Counted from the stretch's first letter, positions 25,404-34,880 are shown. The stretch is 64,000 nucleotides of DNA from an uncultured Bacilli bacterium (GCA_934101575.1 CAKORJ010000001.1:642637-706636); one strand, 5' to 3'. Notes: a model not told the origin generated them from the letters alone. Program-made: numbers and translations.

Positions 25404-26129
25404 TTATTTATTCAATTCATAAAGTATGATACTGGTTGCAACGGCGACATTAAGACTTTCTACTGTATTTGTTTTTATATAGATATTGTCTGTTACCTGT
25501 TTAAGTACTTCTTTTCTTATTCCGCTTCCTTCATTGCCCATTATTATGCAAAATTTATCTTTATTTATTGTTGTTACGTCTTTTCCTTTGTTTACATCTG
25601 TTCCAAAGATAGGAATATTTAGTTTTTTTAAATTGGTTATTGCTTCTAATAGATTTTCTTTTAGGATATTTATTTTAAATATTGCTCCTTCTGTTGCTCT
25701 TATTACTTTATCGTTATATATATCACAACAATCTTCGGAGACTATTATTGTGTCTATGTCGAATGCTACGGCACTTCTTATTATTGTTCCTAAGTTTCCA
25801 GGATCACTTATTCTATCTAACATTAAATATCTTTTTCCTATATATTCTTTGCTTTCTTTTTTTGTTGCTATGGCTAATACTTTAGAAGTATTTATGCTTT
25901 TTATTTTATCCATTACTTTATCTGTTACATAATTTACAGGACAGTTTACATTAAATGATAATTGCTCATTTTCTAGTATATATACTTCTTCTAATCTATT
26001 TTCTATATATGCTTCTTTTATTAAGTTTTCTGTTTCTATTATAAATTTATTTTCTATATCTCTATATTTTTTTTGTTTTAGTTTTGTTACTTCTTTTATT
26101 TTTTTATTATCTAAGCTTGTTATTAACAT
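25404..26129 (-). CDS. TrmH/SpoU family RNA 2'-O-methyltransferase
   Basis: 241 aa. SPOUT enzyme methylating ribose in rRNA or tRNA from S-adenosylmethionine. A short L30e-like substrate domain (1-~85) is followed by the three SPOUT motifs: DRISDPGNLGTIIRSA near 105, IIMGNEGSGIR near 190, and SLNVAVATSIILYEL at the C-terminus, which forms the trefoil knot. The exact target nucleotide cannot be read from sequence. Confidence 0.9.
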   Translation of the reverse strand: MLITSLDNKKIKEVTKLKQKKYRDIENKFIIETENLIKEAYIENRLEEVYILENEQLSFNVNCPVNYVTDKVMDKIKSINTSKVLAIATKKESKEYIGKRYLMLDRISDPGNLGTIIRSAVAFDIDTIIVSEDCCDIYNDKVIRATEGAIFKINILKENLLEAITNLKKLNIPIFGTDVNKGKDVTTINKDKFCIIMGNEGSGIRKEVLKQVTDNIYIKTNTVESLNVAVATSIILYELNK

Positions 26130-26138
26130 ATTTTCTCC

Positions 26139-26777
26139 TTATACATTTTTCATTTCTTTTCTTATTTGTTTATAATTTGGAATATAGACTTCTACTAAAT
26201 TCCAGAAGTCTTTGGAATGGTTTGGATGTTTTAGGTGACATAGTTCGTGGTATATTACATATTCTAAATATTTTGAATCTAATTTTATTAACTCTTGGTT
26301 TAGAGTTATTGTTTTGTTGGTTATGTTACATACTCCCCATTTGCTTTTCATTTTTCTTATTTTTAGATCTGGTTTTATTTTTGATTCTTTAAATTGTTCA
26401 AAGCAGTTATTATAATATGTTTCGAATACTTCTTTGGATTTTTTTTTGTACCATGTATCTAGATTTACTTTAGTTCCTACGAAAGCTTTAGTATCACCAA
26501 TATAGATGTTTTTTTCGTTTATTCTACATATGTCATAGAGATTTCCTAGATATTCTAGTTTATCTTGTTTTTTTGTTTTGATTTGTTCTTTTTGGATTAT
26601 TATTTTTTTTATATAATCTATATTATTTGATATAAAACTTGTTATTACTCTTTCTGGAGTTCTTTTTGGCGCGGTTATTACTACTTTTAAATCATCTTTT
26701 ATTCTTAGATACATGTTTTTGTTGTTTTTATATATTATTTCTATTGGATATGTTTTATTATTTAGTTCTAATTTCAT
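26139..26777 (-). CDS. YgjP-like zinc metallopeptidase (DUF45/M48-type)
   Basis: 212 aa. Contains the DUF45 signature KMKSKWGVCN near residue 143 and zinc motif HELCH (HExxH) near 176 followed by a downstream His in HPNHSKDFW. Cytoplasmic. Substrate unknown; homologues are described as WLM/SprT-like metal hydrolases. Located just downstream of ruvB, 11 bp apart, probably in the same operon. Confidence 0.85.
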   Translation of the reverse strand: MKLELNNKTYPIEIIYKNNKNMYLRIKDDLKVVITAPKRTPERVITSFISNNIDYIKKIIIQKEQIKTKKQDKLEYLGNLYDICRINEKNIYIGDTKAFVGTKVNLDTWYKKKSKEVFETYYNNCFEQFKESKIKPDLKIRKMKSKWGVCNITNKTITLNQELIKLDSKYLEYVIYHELCHLKHPNHSKDFWNLVEVYIPNYKQIRKEMKNV

Positions 26778-26788
26778 ATTTACTTCTT

Positions 26789-27763
26789 TTAAAATAATCT
26801 TCCTTGTTTGAATTTTCCAAAGTATTCATAGGCTTTTGGTGTTGCTATTCTTCCTCTAGATGTTCTTTTTATCATTCCTTTTTGTATTAAGAATGGTTCA
26901 TACATATCTTCTATTGTTGTTGTTTCTTCGCCTATTGCTGTTGCTAATGATTCTATTCCTACTGGACCACCATTAAATTTTTCTATTATTGTGAGTAATA
27001 GTTCTTTGTCTGTTTCATCTAGTCCTATTTTGTCTATTTTTAATCTATCTAGGGCTTTTGTTGTTACTTCTAGGTTTATTATGCTTTTTCCTTCGACTAG
27101 GGCAAAGTCTCTTACTCTACGGAATAGTTTATTGGCTATTCTTGGAGTACCACGGCTTCTTGAGGCTAGTTCAAATGCTGCTTCTTCATCTATTTCTGTT
27201 TCTAATACTTTACTTGTTCTTTTTATTATTTGTGTTAATTCTTCTTCTGTATAATATTGTAGTTTATTGACTATTCCAAATCTATCTCTTAATGGTGAGG
27301 TTAAATCTCCGGCTTTTGTTGTTGCACCGACTAATGTAAATGGAGGGAGATCTATTTTTATGTTTCTTGTTGATCCTTCGTTTCCTATAATTATATCTAG
27401 AGTAAAGTCTTCCATGGCTGGATATAGTATTTCTTCTATGAATCTTGGCATTCTATGTATTTCATCTATAAATAATACATCTCCTGGTTCTAGTGAAGAT
27501 AACACAGCGGCTAAATCTCCGGATTTTTCTATTGATGGCCCACTTGCTGTTTTTATATTTACTCCTAGTTCATTTGCTATTATATAGGCCATAGTTGTTT
27601 TTCCTAGCCCAGGAGGGCCATATAAAAGTACATGATCTAGAGACTCTCCTCTTATTTTTGCTGCTTCTATAAAAACTTTCATATTTTCTTTTACTTCAGA
27701 TTGTCCTATGTATTCTTCGATTAATGCTGGTCTTATTGATTGTTCTATTTTTTCTTCTTCCAT
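26789..27763 (-). CDS. ruvB: Holliday junction branch-migration ATPase RuvB
   Basis: 324 aa. AAA+ motor that drives branch migration with RuvA. Walker A YGPPGLGKTT near residue 46, Walker B FIDEIHR near 95, sensor GATTKAGDLTSPLRDRFG near 145-162, and the C-terminal winged helix with TSRGRIATPKAYEYF. In most Bacilli ruvB directly follows ruvA; here three genes and about 2.2 kb separate them. Confidence 0.97.
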   Translation of the reverse strand: MEEEKIEQSIRPALIEEYIGQSEVKENMKVFIEAAKIRGESLDHVLLYGPPGLGKTTMAYIIANELGVNIKTASGPSIEKSGDLAAVLSSLEPGDVLFIDEIHRMPRFIEEILYPAMEDFTLDIIIGNEGSTRNIKIDLPPFTLVGATTKAGDLTSPLRDRFGIVNKLQYYTEEELTQIIKRTSKVLETEIDEEAAFELASRSRGTPRIANKLFRRVRDFALVEGKSIINLEVTTKALDRLKIDKIGLDETDKELLLTIIEKFNGGPVGIESLATAIGEETTTIEDMYEPFLIQKGMIKRTSRGRIATPKAYEYFGKFKQGRLF

Positions 27764-27771
27764 TTTGTCAC

Positions 27772-28473
27772 CTACTTTGAATTTCTTATTTTTCTTACAT
27801 TTTTATTCATTATATGTCTTCCTATATTTTTATACATAAACTCTTTCAAAGAATTAATGTTTTGATGATGATTGTTAAAAAAGCTATCTGGATCATTATA
27901 TATTCCAAAGTCTTTATTTATTCCTTCTTTTTGAATATATGTGTTGTTTTCATTCCAATCTATTGATGGATGTTTAAAGTTTTTTGTGGCTACTCCATAA
28001 CCACAGAAATCATTTTTACAGTTTCTGAATTTTTTTTGTAGTTTATTTAGATATTTTTTATCTAGGATGAATCCTTCTAACTCATACCATTTATCTTTAT
28101 ATAGGACTTCTACCCAGCTATGGATTACATCTTCTGGAGCTAGCTTATATACTATTCCTGTCATTGCTCCTTTTTGAAGTTTTTTATTTATTGTAAAGCC
28201 ATGTATTCTACAAGGAATATTTACTGCTCTTAGAAGTGCCATAAAAAGTATTCCTTTTGTATTACACTGTCCAAATCCTTCAAGTAGTATTTTAGAGGCT
28301 GGGATATCATCACTTACATTATAGCCAAAATCTATTTCATCTCTAATAAAGTTATATATTTTTTCTATTTTCTGATAATCATTTAGAGATTTCCAGTTTC
28401 TGTTTTTTATTAATTTCTGGATATTTTCATTATTATAATCTAATAACTTTGTTTCTTTTAAGTACTTATTCAT
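27772..28473 (-). CDS. Transglutaminase-like cysteine protease-fold protein
   Basis: 233 aa. Transglutaminase core with the Cys in GFGQCNTKGILFMALLRAV near residue 70, the His in HSWVEVLYKDKWYELEG near 127, and an acidic third residue following. No signal peptide, so cytoplasmic. It lies in the ruvA-ruvB interval, 8 bp from ruvB. Its substrate is unknown; such domains act as peptidases or amidases. Confidence 0.82.
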   Translation of the reverse strand: MNKYLKETKLLDYNNENIQKLIKNRNWKSLNDYQKIEKIYNFIRDEIDFGYNVSDDIPASKILLEGFGQCNTKGILFMALLRAVNIPCRIHGFTINKKLQKGAMTGIVYKLAPEDVIHSWVEVLYKDKWYELEGFILDKKYLNKLQKKFRNCKNDFCGYGVATKNFKHPSIDWNENNTYIQKEGINKDFGIYNDPDSFFNNHHQNINSLKEFMYKNIGRHIMNKNVRKIRNSK

Positions 28474-28480
28474 TACTACC

Positions 28481-29089
28481 TCATACTAACGATTCTTTTA
28501 TTTTATTTAAATCTATTTTTTCTACTTTTGTTAAGTAACATTTACCACATAATGGTTCATATGTTATGTTGTCTGTTCCTTTTATTATAACTTCTTCGCC
28601 TTCTTTTACGTAGCTATCTCCGACTTTTCTTCCTACGAATCTTGCTATTTGTCCACATTTACAAAGTGTTGTTAATTCTTCTAAAACTTCGGATAATTCT
28701 AGTAGCCTCTTACTACCAGAAAAACTTTCCATTTTAAAATTATTTCTAAGTCCATAACAAATTACAGGAATATTTATTGCTTTGGATATTAAGAATAAAT
28801 CCTCAACTTGTTTTGCTCCAAGGAATTGTGCTTCATCTACTAGAATTACTGATATGCCTTTTAGTTTTCCTTTTAATACTTCTAGAACATTATCTGAATA
28901 TAGAAGCATTATATCTGCTTGTCTTTCTAGTCCTATTCTTGATGATATTTTTCCATTTGAGTTTTTATTTACATTTGGAGAAATTATTAATGTTTTATAA
29001 CCATTTTCTTCATAATTATGGGCTGTTCTTATTAAATCAATGCTTTTTCCAGAATTCATACTTGCATATTTAAAGTGCATTTTTGCCAT
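28481..29089 (-). CDS. tdk: Thymidine kinase
   Basis: 202 aa, type II thymidine kinase for salvage of thymidine to dTMP. P-loop ASMNSGKS near residue 10, VILVDEAQFL near 83, a lasso region and two zinc-site pairs CKCG and CGKC. ATG 29087-29089 is chosen because AGGTGAT precedes it; the frame also opens at GTG 29098. It overlaps the upstream membrane-protein gene by 20 bp. Confidence 0.95.
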   Translation of the reverse strand: MAKMHFKYASMNSGKSIDLIRTAHNYEENGYKTLIISPNVNKNSNGKISSRIGLERQADIMLLYSDNVLEVLKGKLKGISVILVDEAQFLGAKQVEDLFLISKAINIPVICYGLRNNFKMESFSGSKRLLELSEVLEELTTLCKCGQIARFVGRKVGDSYVKEGEEVIIKGTDNITYEPLCGKCYLTKVEKIDLNKIKESLV

Positions 29090-29942
29090 TTTTATCACCT
29101 ATATTTTCATTATTTTCATTTATTATATTTATTAATAAATTATAGAAATACTCTATGTCGTTCATGTGATTAGTTATTGTTTCTTGATCTTCTGAAAAAG
29201 AAATCGTCTGTTTTATCACTATATCATTATTATCATAAAAAATTGATATTACTCTTGTTTCAGACAACATTTGTAATTTTTGATTTAGTTCTTCCTCTGT
29301 TAGATGTATATATTGTTTTAAACCTTTATAGTGAAACTCCAAAATGTTAGTTTTTGCATTCCAAATTTTTTGAGGATTATCACCACTAGTCAACTCTAAT
29401 CTTTGAACTTCATAATTTGTTAATAAACATTTGTAATCTGGTATTATAAAATCAAATTTGTATTGATGTCTTATTGAACCTAATTCTTTAATACTTCCTT
29501 GTACTATATATTTATTATAGTTTGATTCACACATAAATTTTTTATTATATTGCTCATTAAATACTTTTTTGAATTGTTTATATTCATATACAGGTTTTAG
29601 CTCTTTAATAGTGTAAATTGCCACAATTCCTAAGCAGAATATTATAACAAAAGCAATGCCAAGTATTGCTGTTTTTTTGTCATCTGTAATTATTGAACTA
29701 TCTATTCCGTTTATACCAAAAAATATCAATATTATTATGATGGGAATTGTTATGGCTATTCCTACTAATCCAACTTTAAAGTTTCTTTCGTAATCAAAGC
29801 TTCCATATAAAGATTTATATTTTTGAGGATTGTTTTTCTTAAGTTCTTTGTGAAATTTTCTATCTGTTCTTATTCCTATTGTTAGCGATACTATTAATAC
29901 TATTAAACCTATAGCTCCTATTATTTGTTCTATGTATTCCAA
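29070..29942 (-). CDS. Hypothetical membrane protein
   Basis: 290 aa with a TTG start that has AGGTGAT at proper spacing. Helices at ~5-25, ~55-78 and ~90-110, then a soluble C-terminal domain of ~180 residues with no motif that I recognise. It sits between ruvA and tdk. Confidence 0.6.
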   Translation of the reverse strand: MEYIEQIIGAIGLIVLIVSLTIGIRTDRKFHKELKKNNPQKYKSLYGSFDYERNFKVGLVGIAITIPIIIILIFFGINGIDSSIITDDKKTAILGIAFVIIFCLGIVAIYTIKELKPVYEYKQFKKVFNEQYNKKFMCESNYNKYIVQGSIKELGSIRHQYKFDFIIPDYKCLLTNYEVQRLELTSGDNPQKIWNAKTNILEFHYKGLKQYIHLTEEELNQKLQMLSETRVISIFYDNNDIVIKQTISFSEDQETITNHMNDIEYFYNLLINIINENNENIGDKNGKNAL

Positions 29943-29952
29943 GATTTATCAC

Positions 29953-30504
29953 CTACTTTAATAATAATTTTAGTGCTTCTTTTACTTGTTCTTCAATTGG
30001 TTTAGTTCCATCTACTTTTGATATTATTGATTTGAAATCTTTTTCTTTGTATCCTAATCCTTTTAATACTTCTATTAATTCTTCTTTTGTATCTCCAATT
30101 AGAGAATCTGTTTTTGATAGTTTTCCTTTTAAATCTAGTATTATTTGTTTTGCTACTTTCTCTCCTATTTTAGGAAATTTTTTTAGATATAGTATATTCT
30201 CTCTTTCTACTGCATCTACTATTCCATTTATTGAGCCTGTAGCAAACATTGGCATGGCCATTTTTGGGCCTAGTCCTTTTACATTTATTAGTTTTAGGAA
30301 TAATTCTTTTTCTTCAATAGTTTTAAATCCATATAGTGTGTGTTCATCTTCTCTTATGTGTTCATATAGATGGACTTTAAACTCTTTGTTTTGTTCAAAT
30401 GAATATGGATTTGATACTGTTATTTCATATCCTATATTATTATTTTCTAATATTATTTGATTAGAAGTTTGATCAATTATCTTTCCTTTTATATACGCAT
30501 ACAT
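29953..30504 (-). CDS. ruvA: Holliday junction DNA-binding protein RuvA
   Basis: 183 aa. Tetrameric junction binder. N-terminal OB fold opens MYAYIKGKIID, two helix-hairpin-helix motifs around VKGLGPKMA and FPKIGEKVAKQI, and a C-terminal RuvB-contact domain (ELIEVLKGLGYKEKDF). ATG 30502-30504 is preferred (AGGAGTGATAAAA upstream) to an ATG 33 bp farther out. Confidence 0.95.
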   Translation of the reverse strand: MYAYIKGKIIDQTSNQIILENNNIGYEITVSNPYSFEQNKEFKVHLYEHIREDEHTLYGFKTIEEKELFLKLINVKGLGPKMAMPMFATGSINGIVDAVERENILYLKKFPKIGEKVAKQIILDLKGKLSKTDSLIGDTKEELIEVLKGLGYKEKDFKSIISKVDGTKPIEEQVKEALKLLLK

Positions 30505-30572
30505 TTTTATCACTCCTATGTACATTATATCATACAAACATGTGTTTGTGTATAAAATTTTATTTTTACACT

Positions 30573-30600
30573 TAAAAACTCATAGATTCTATGAGTTAGT
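30573..30600 (-). terminator. Terminator of the phase-variable surface gene
   Basis: Minus strand AACTCATA-GAATC-TATGAGTT and a short T run, at the stop codon at 30596. Confidence 0.75.
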
Positions 30601-32127
30601 TATTGTTTGATATTAGTATTCTTGTTGTAGCACCTGAAAAACCTGTTTGGTCTATCCTATGATATGTAAATATTCCAGCTAATTTTCCATTATCAAATGC
30701 ACAACTTCTTCCCATCCAATAGGCACTTATATAAACTTGAGCGGTTACGTCGTCATACCAATGTGCTGTTTCTTTTGTGGCATCGCCTAGCTTTCCTCTT
30801 TTTACTGATGCTGCGTCTTTATCTGTTGTACCATAACTGTAATAATCGTGGAATTTTCTTGATGGTCCAGTTGGAATTCCTGTTGGAGCATAAAAATTCC
30901 CATCTGATTTTATCATACTTGCACTTACATATTCATAGCTTCCTCCAGACATATCGTATACTCCATATATATTTCCTGTTGTAGAAGCTATTATTCCTGC
31001 TTTATTATAAACATTACATGTTGTTGAGGCTGCTGTTCCTGGAGCTGATCCACATCCTGTTATAAGACCTGATGCTACGTATGTTGTAGAATTATATGTT
31101 CCTTTGTTGTTTATTCCTATTTCTGTACATACTCCTTTTGTACATGTACCATATTTTGTATGTGATAGGTATGCTACTGCTCCCCACTCCATGTTTCTTG
31201 CCATATATGTTGATACTGTATTATCAAATCCATATATATTGCTTGTTGCATTCATTTTTTGAATGTTGTTATAAAATGTTCCTACATCAGTATTTGATAT
31301 TGGTTGTTTATTTGGTAATGTTGTTATTGCTGAAGGGCTTCCTGTTGTTTCAAATTTTCCTATCCAAAAACCTGTTTTTTCTTCACTTTCTTCGTGTGTT
31401 AGATTATCATTTTCATCTCTCCAGAAACCTGGATGAGTGTAATATTTGTCTTTACATGTATCATTTGTACAAGTTGTATTTTTACTAGTTATTTTACATG
31501 TTTCACTTGTTCCATCTCCACTTGATCCTTGTACTTTGTTTGTACAAGATATTTCTCCGGTTGTTTGTTTATCTTTTTCCCATTTTATACTTATTTCTTG
31601 TGGAGAAATTTTATTTGAACCGGCACTGTTATAGTTGAATACTTTATATTTATATCTTGGTATCCAAACCTGCATTGTTAAGATATCATTTATTGGTATT
31701 TCTGTCCCCAAACTTGCGGATAAGTATTTTTCTCTATTAGTGGATGAAACGGTCACACTATTTGCCCACATCTTTTCATCATAATTGTACCATTTATATG
31801 ACTTGTCTCTATTTTCTTTATCGGCTTTTTTCTATGTTTCTGTAGTTTTATCATAATATACTGGAATCATGTTACTTGATAGTATTGGTGGGTTTGCTCC
31901 ACTTGTGTCTAGGTTCATATTAGGCATTACTTCTATTGTACTTGTTCCTACTACTTCATCTTGAAAGAGTGCATAAGATGAGTTTATTTTATATGAGATG
32001 AATCCTACTGATAAGAGAAATGTTATACATATAATTGATAGTTTTATTTTATTAAACTCTTTTATATTCTTGTTTAAGAGTCTATAGAATAACCCCCCCC
32101 CCCATAGCGAATATTTGTTCGTTTCAT
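30596..32127 (-). pseudogene. Surface protein gene, off: poly-G frameshift plus in-frame amber codon
   Basis: ATG 32125-32127 has AAGGAG nine bases upstream and reads MKRTNIRYGGGG, then shifts out of frame at a G11 tract and stops after 17 codons. Adding one G restores LFYRLLNKN and a membrane helix with SSYALFQDE. A second block follows at TAG 31832-31834. Twenty codons later the same frame continues at 31771 with no further stop; the context (xKKADKEN, WYNYDEKMWANSV) suggests TGG changed to TAG. The rest (391 aa) resembles an FGE/sulfatase-modifying fold: GFWIGKFET, MEWGAVAYLSHTKYG and GNIYGVYDMSGGSYEYV. Probably an extracellular protein, about 510 aa when intact. Confidence 0.72.
32093..32103 (-). 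repeat. Homopolymer tract G11 (contingency locus)
   Basis: Eleven consecutive C on the plus strand, an extreme outlier in this very AT-rich DNA, lying nine codons into the coding region. Length 9, 12 or 15 would keep the gene in frame; 11 does not. Confidence 0.85.
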
Positions 32128-32148
32128 TTGTGATCACTCCTTAGTATT

Positions 32149-32212
32149 TTACATATTAATAATACATTAAAAAAACTACTTTTTCAAGTAGTATTTTTGT
32201 TGTTTTTTTGAA
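32149..32212 (-). terminator. Terminator of spoVIF plus leader shared with the 8.6-kb surface gene
   Basis: Minus strand ACTACTT-GAAA-AAGTAGT and seven T, followed by a TTAATGTATTATTAA/ATGTAAAATA block that matches 11590-11620. Confidence 0.7.
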
Positions 32213-32217
32213 TAATT

Positions 32218-32463
32218 TTATTTTACATAATCATCTAAATTATCTGGTACTTTGTCATTTAATATAGTATTTATTATTTTATCTTCTTTGTCTTTTGGAA
32301 CTTCTTTTCCTGTTATGGTGCTTATTTGTTTTATTACATCTCTTAGTGCTGTTTCATTTTTCATGTTATCGTCTTGTAGTTTTTCCGCTAAAGAAAGAAT
32401 GGTATCTTTATCGACATTGGTCTTTTTTTCTACTTTTTTAAAAAAGTTATCTGTTAACTTCAA
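32218..32463 (-). CDS. spoVIF: Stage VI sporulation protein F
   Basis: 81 aa. The whole length fits SpoVIF: FFKKVEKKTNV at the start, then ILSLAEKLQDD, and VIKQISTITGKEVPKDKEDKI with NTILND near the end. In Bacillus, SpoVIF acts in the mother cell during coat assembly and is a sigma-K/GerE regulator partner. Own terminator downstream; AGGAGG upstream. Confidence 0.85.
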   Translation of the reverse strand: MKLTDNFFKKVEKKTNVDKDTILSLAEKLQDDNMKNETALRDVIKQISTITGKEVPKDKEDKIINTILNDKVPDNLDDYVK

Positions 32464-32510
32464 AATAAAACCTCCTACTATAAGATATGTAAAAGGCCTA
32501 TTTTTGTTAT

Positions 32511-33014
32511 TTATTTTTTTACTTTTTGTCTTGTTTTTGTTGCTAACTCTATCATGCTACTATAATTTTCTTTAAGTAGTTCTTCTGCTATTTGATGTGC
32601 TTGTTTTATTTCGTTTGTTCCTATTTCGTTTATTTCTTCTTCTACTTGTTTATTGTACTCTTTTGCGCTTATATCTTCTTGGGTAATTATATATATTTTT
32701 TCATATAATAATCCCATTATTTCTTCTTCTATTCCTTCTTTGTATTCTTTTCCTAACATTTGATATAGATATAATGCTTTTACGTAATTGTTTATGTTGA
32801 TTAGTAAAGTTTTTTCATCTTTTATTCCTGGTACACATACTTTGAATTTTTTTAATTTATTATCTTTGATTTCTTTTTGGCAACCTATATTTTGTTTTTC
32901 TTCTTCGTTATCATAATCTATATTTGTTGTTTGTCTACTTATGTATATGAAACTTTCATCTTCGTATAGATTATTATTTTTTAAGAATTCTATAAATTTT
33001 TTATAGTATATCAT
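32511..33014 (-). CDS. Hypothetical protein
   Basis: 167 aa, mostly charged and helical in the C-terminal half (EEEINEIGTNEIKQAHQIAEE). The middle carries KVCVPGIKDEKTLLININNY. No known motif or membrane helix. It overlaps the der stop region by 14 bp and is probably cotranscribed with it. Confidence 0.55.
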   Translation of the reverse strand: MIYYKKFIEFLKNNNLYEDESFIYISRQTTNIDYDNEEEKQNIGCQKEIKDNKLKKFKVCVPGIKDEKTLLININNYVKALYLYQMLGKEYKEGIEEEIMGLLYEKIYIITQEDISAKEYNKQVEEEINEIGTNEIKQAHQIAEELLKENYSSMIELATKTRQKVKK

Positions 33015-34314
33015 TTTTATTTTTAAATACTAATTCTATAGGTGTTCCTGTGAAATCAAAGCTTTCTCTTATTTTATTTTCTAGGTATCTTTCATATGAA
33101 AAGTGTACTAATCCTTTATTGTTAACATTAAATGTAAATCTTGGGGGTTTTGTTCCAGTTTGGGCAGTGAAATATATTTTTAATCTTTTTCCTTTGTAAG
33201 AAGGGGCTGGGTTTAGTCCATATGCTTCAGTTATAACATTATTTAATATGCTTGTTTTTATTTCTTTTGTTATGTTTTCTCTTACTTGTTTTACTGCTGG
33301 CATAAGGGTATGAATTCTTTTTTTAGTTAGTGCGGATAAGAATACTATTGGCGCATATGATATAAATTTGAATTCTTCTCTTAATTCTTTTGTAAATTCT
33401 TTTAGATCTTTATCTTTTTCTTCTACTGTATCCCATTTATTTACTACTATTATTATTCCTTTTCCTTTCTCTATGGCGTATCCTGCTATATGTTTGTCGT
33501 GTTCTATTATTCCTTCTTCTCTGTTTATTACTAGTAAACATATATCTGCTCTATCTATTGCTCTCATGCTTCTTAAAAGGCTGTATTTTTCTATTGCTTC
33601 AAATACTTTTCCTTTTTTTCTCATTCCTGCGGTATCTATTAATATGTAATCTTCTTTATCATATTTAAATGGTATATCTACGGAATCTCTTGTTGTCCCA
33701 GCAACATTGCTTACTATTACTCTTTCTTCGTTTAACATTGCATTTACTAGACTACTTTTCCCAACATTTGGTCTTCCTATTACACAGATCTTTGTTTTTT
33801 CATCTTGAGCTTTTTCTTCTTTTTTAAAATCTTTTGTTATTTCTTCTAGAAGGTCTGCAATTCCTCTATTATGCTCACTACTTATAGGAATATATGTATC
33901 AAATCCTAATTCATAAAAGTCATATTGATTGTTTTCTGCTTGTTTGTTGTCTACTTTATTGATTGCTACTATTATTTCTTTTCCTGATTTTTTTAATAGT
34001 TCTTTTACTTCTAAATCATTTGATGTCATACCTTCTTTGGCATCTACTACAAATATTATTTTATCCGCTTCTAGCACTCCTATTTCTACTTGTGTTTTTA
34101 TCTCATCGTTAAATAGTTCTTTTGCTATGTCTAGCCCTCCGGTATCTATTAAATTAAACTTTTTTCCTTGATAAGATACTTCGCCATAAATTCTATCTCT
34201 TGTTACTCCTGGGGTGTCTTCTATTATTGATATTTTTTTTCCTACTAGTTTGTTAAATAGTGTTGATTTTCCAACATTTGGTCTTCCTACTATACATACT
34301 GTTGGTAAGTTCAT
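33001..34314 (-). CDS. der: Ribosome-assembly GTPase Der (EngA)
   Basis: 437 aa, normal. Two tandem GTPase domains, each with GRPNVGKS (G1, near residues 9 and 180) and NKxD (NKVDN, NKWDT), followed by a KH-like C-terminal domain. Required for 50S subunit maturation. AGAGGTGAT precedes ATG. Confidence 0.97.
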   Translation of the reverse strand: MNLPTVCIVGRPNVGKSTLFNKLVGKKISIIEDTPGVTRDRIYGEVSYQGKKFNLIDTGGLDIAKELFNDEIKTQVEIGVLEADKIIFVVDAKEGMTSNDLEVKELLKKSGKEIIVAINKVDNKQAENNQYDFYELGFDTYIPISSEHNRGIADLLEEITKDFKKEEKAQDEKTKICVIGRPNVGKSSLVNAMLNEERVIVSNVAGTTRDSVDIPFKYDKEDYILIDTAGMRKKGKVFEAIEKYSLLRSMRAIDRADICLLVINREEGIIEHDKHIAGYAIEKGKGIIIVVNKWDTVEEKDKDLKEFTKELREEFKFISYAPIVFLSALTKKRIHTLMPAVKQVRENITKEIKTSILNNVITEAYGLNPAPSYKGKRLKIYFTAQTGTKPPRFTFNVNNKGLVHFSYERYLENKIRESFDFTGTPIELVFKNKNDIL

Positions 34315-34346
34315 GGTATCACCTCTTTTTTCTTCTTAAGATTATA

Positions 34347-34382
34347 ACAAAAAAAAAGAAAAAATGCTAGTTTTTTCTTAAA
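34347..34382 (-). terminator. Terminator
   Basis: Minus strand AAGAAAAA - loop - TTTTTTCTT and a long T run, after the gene ending at 34385. Confidence 0.65.
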
Positions 34383-34384
34383 GT

Positions 34385-34831
34385 TTATCCTGTGTATTGG
34401 GATTTATCTACTGATAAGATAAATATAAATAAATGAGGTAATAGAATTAATCCTATTAAGAATAGCCCTCTTTTGTTAAATGATTTTGTTATGTTATAGC
34501 ATATATTTATTCTTGATAATAATATTAGTGTTAATAAAATATATTCTATTATTGTTAAGACTGTTATGTATGTTTCATTTGTTACTGCTTCTATCTGTAT
34601 TAATCCATTTATAGCCAATAAGATAAAACTTGATTTTAATCCTATTTCGAAGGCTTTTGTGGACTTTGATATCTTTGATAATGTATATATGTTATAGATT
34701 GGTACTAAGGCTTTGTATGGCTTTTCGTTTGCTTTTTGGAATATTAATGCTAGTGAAAATATATATACTATTAATATACAGAAGCTACATATTAATAGCG
34801 ATATTATATCTATTGTTTCATAATCCACCAT
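34385..34831 (-). CDS. DUF5684-like membrane protein
   Basis: 148 aa, four helices. Contains FQKANEKPYKALVPIYNIYTL, which matches the KAGxPGWAAIIPIYN motif of the next gene, so the two are paralogues of the small DUF5684-type family found next to signal peptidases. Function unknown. Confidence 0.65.
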   Translation of the reverse strand: MVDYETIDIISLLICSFCILIVYIFSLALIFQKANEKPYKALVPIYNIYTLSKISKSTKAFEIGLKSSFILLAINGLIQIEAVTNETYITVLTIIEYILLTLILLSRINICYNITKSFNKRGLFLIGLILLPHLFIFILSVDKSQYTG

Positions 34832-34850
34832 ATCACTTCTTTCTTATAAT

Positions 34851-34880
34851 AAAAAAGGAAAAAGCTTGTTTTTCCTTGTG
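34851..34880 (-). terminator. Terminator
   Basis: AAGGAAAAA-CAAGC-TTTTTCCTT on the minus strand with a T tail. Confidence 0.75.

Noticed and set aside
31832..31834. TAG read as an amino acid (recoding) in the surface gene
   Set aside because: TAG ends other genes in this window (gatD, the CmpB-like gene), and no suppressor tRNA is seen. A TGG to TAG mutation is simpler.
32135..32137. GTG start that would put the G11 tract in frame
   Set aside because: This GTG overlaps the AAGGAG ribosome site itself and has none upstream; the ATG at 32125-32127 has ideal spacing.
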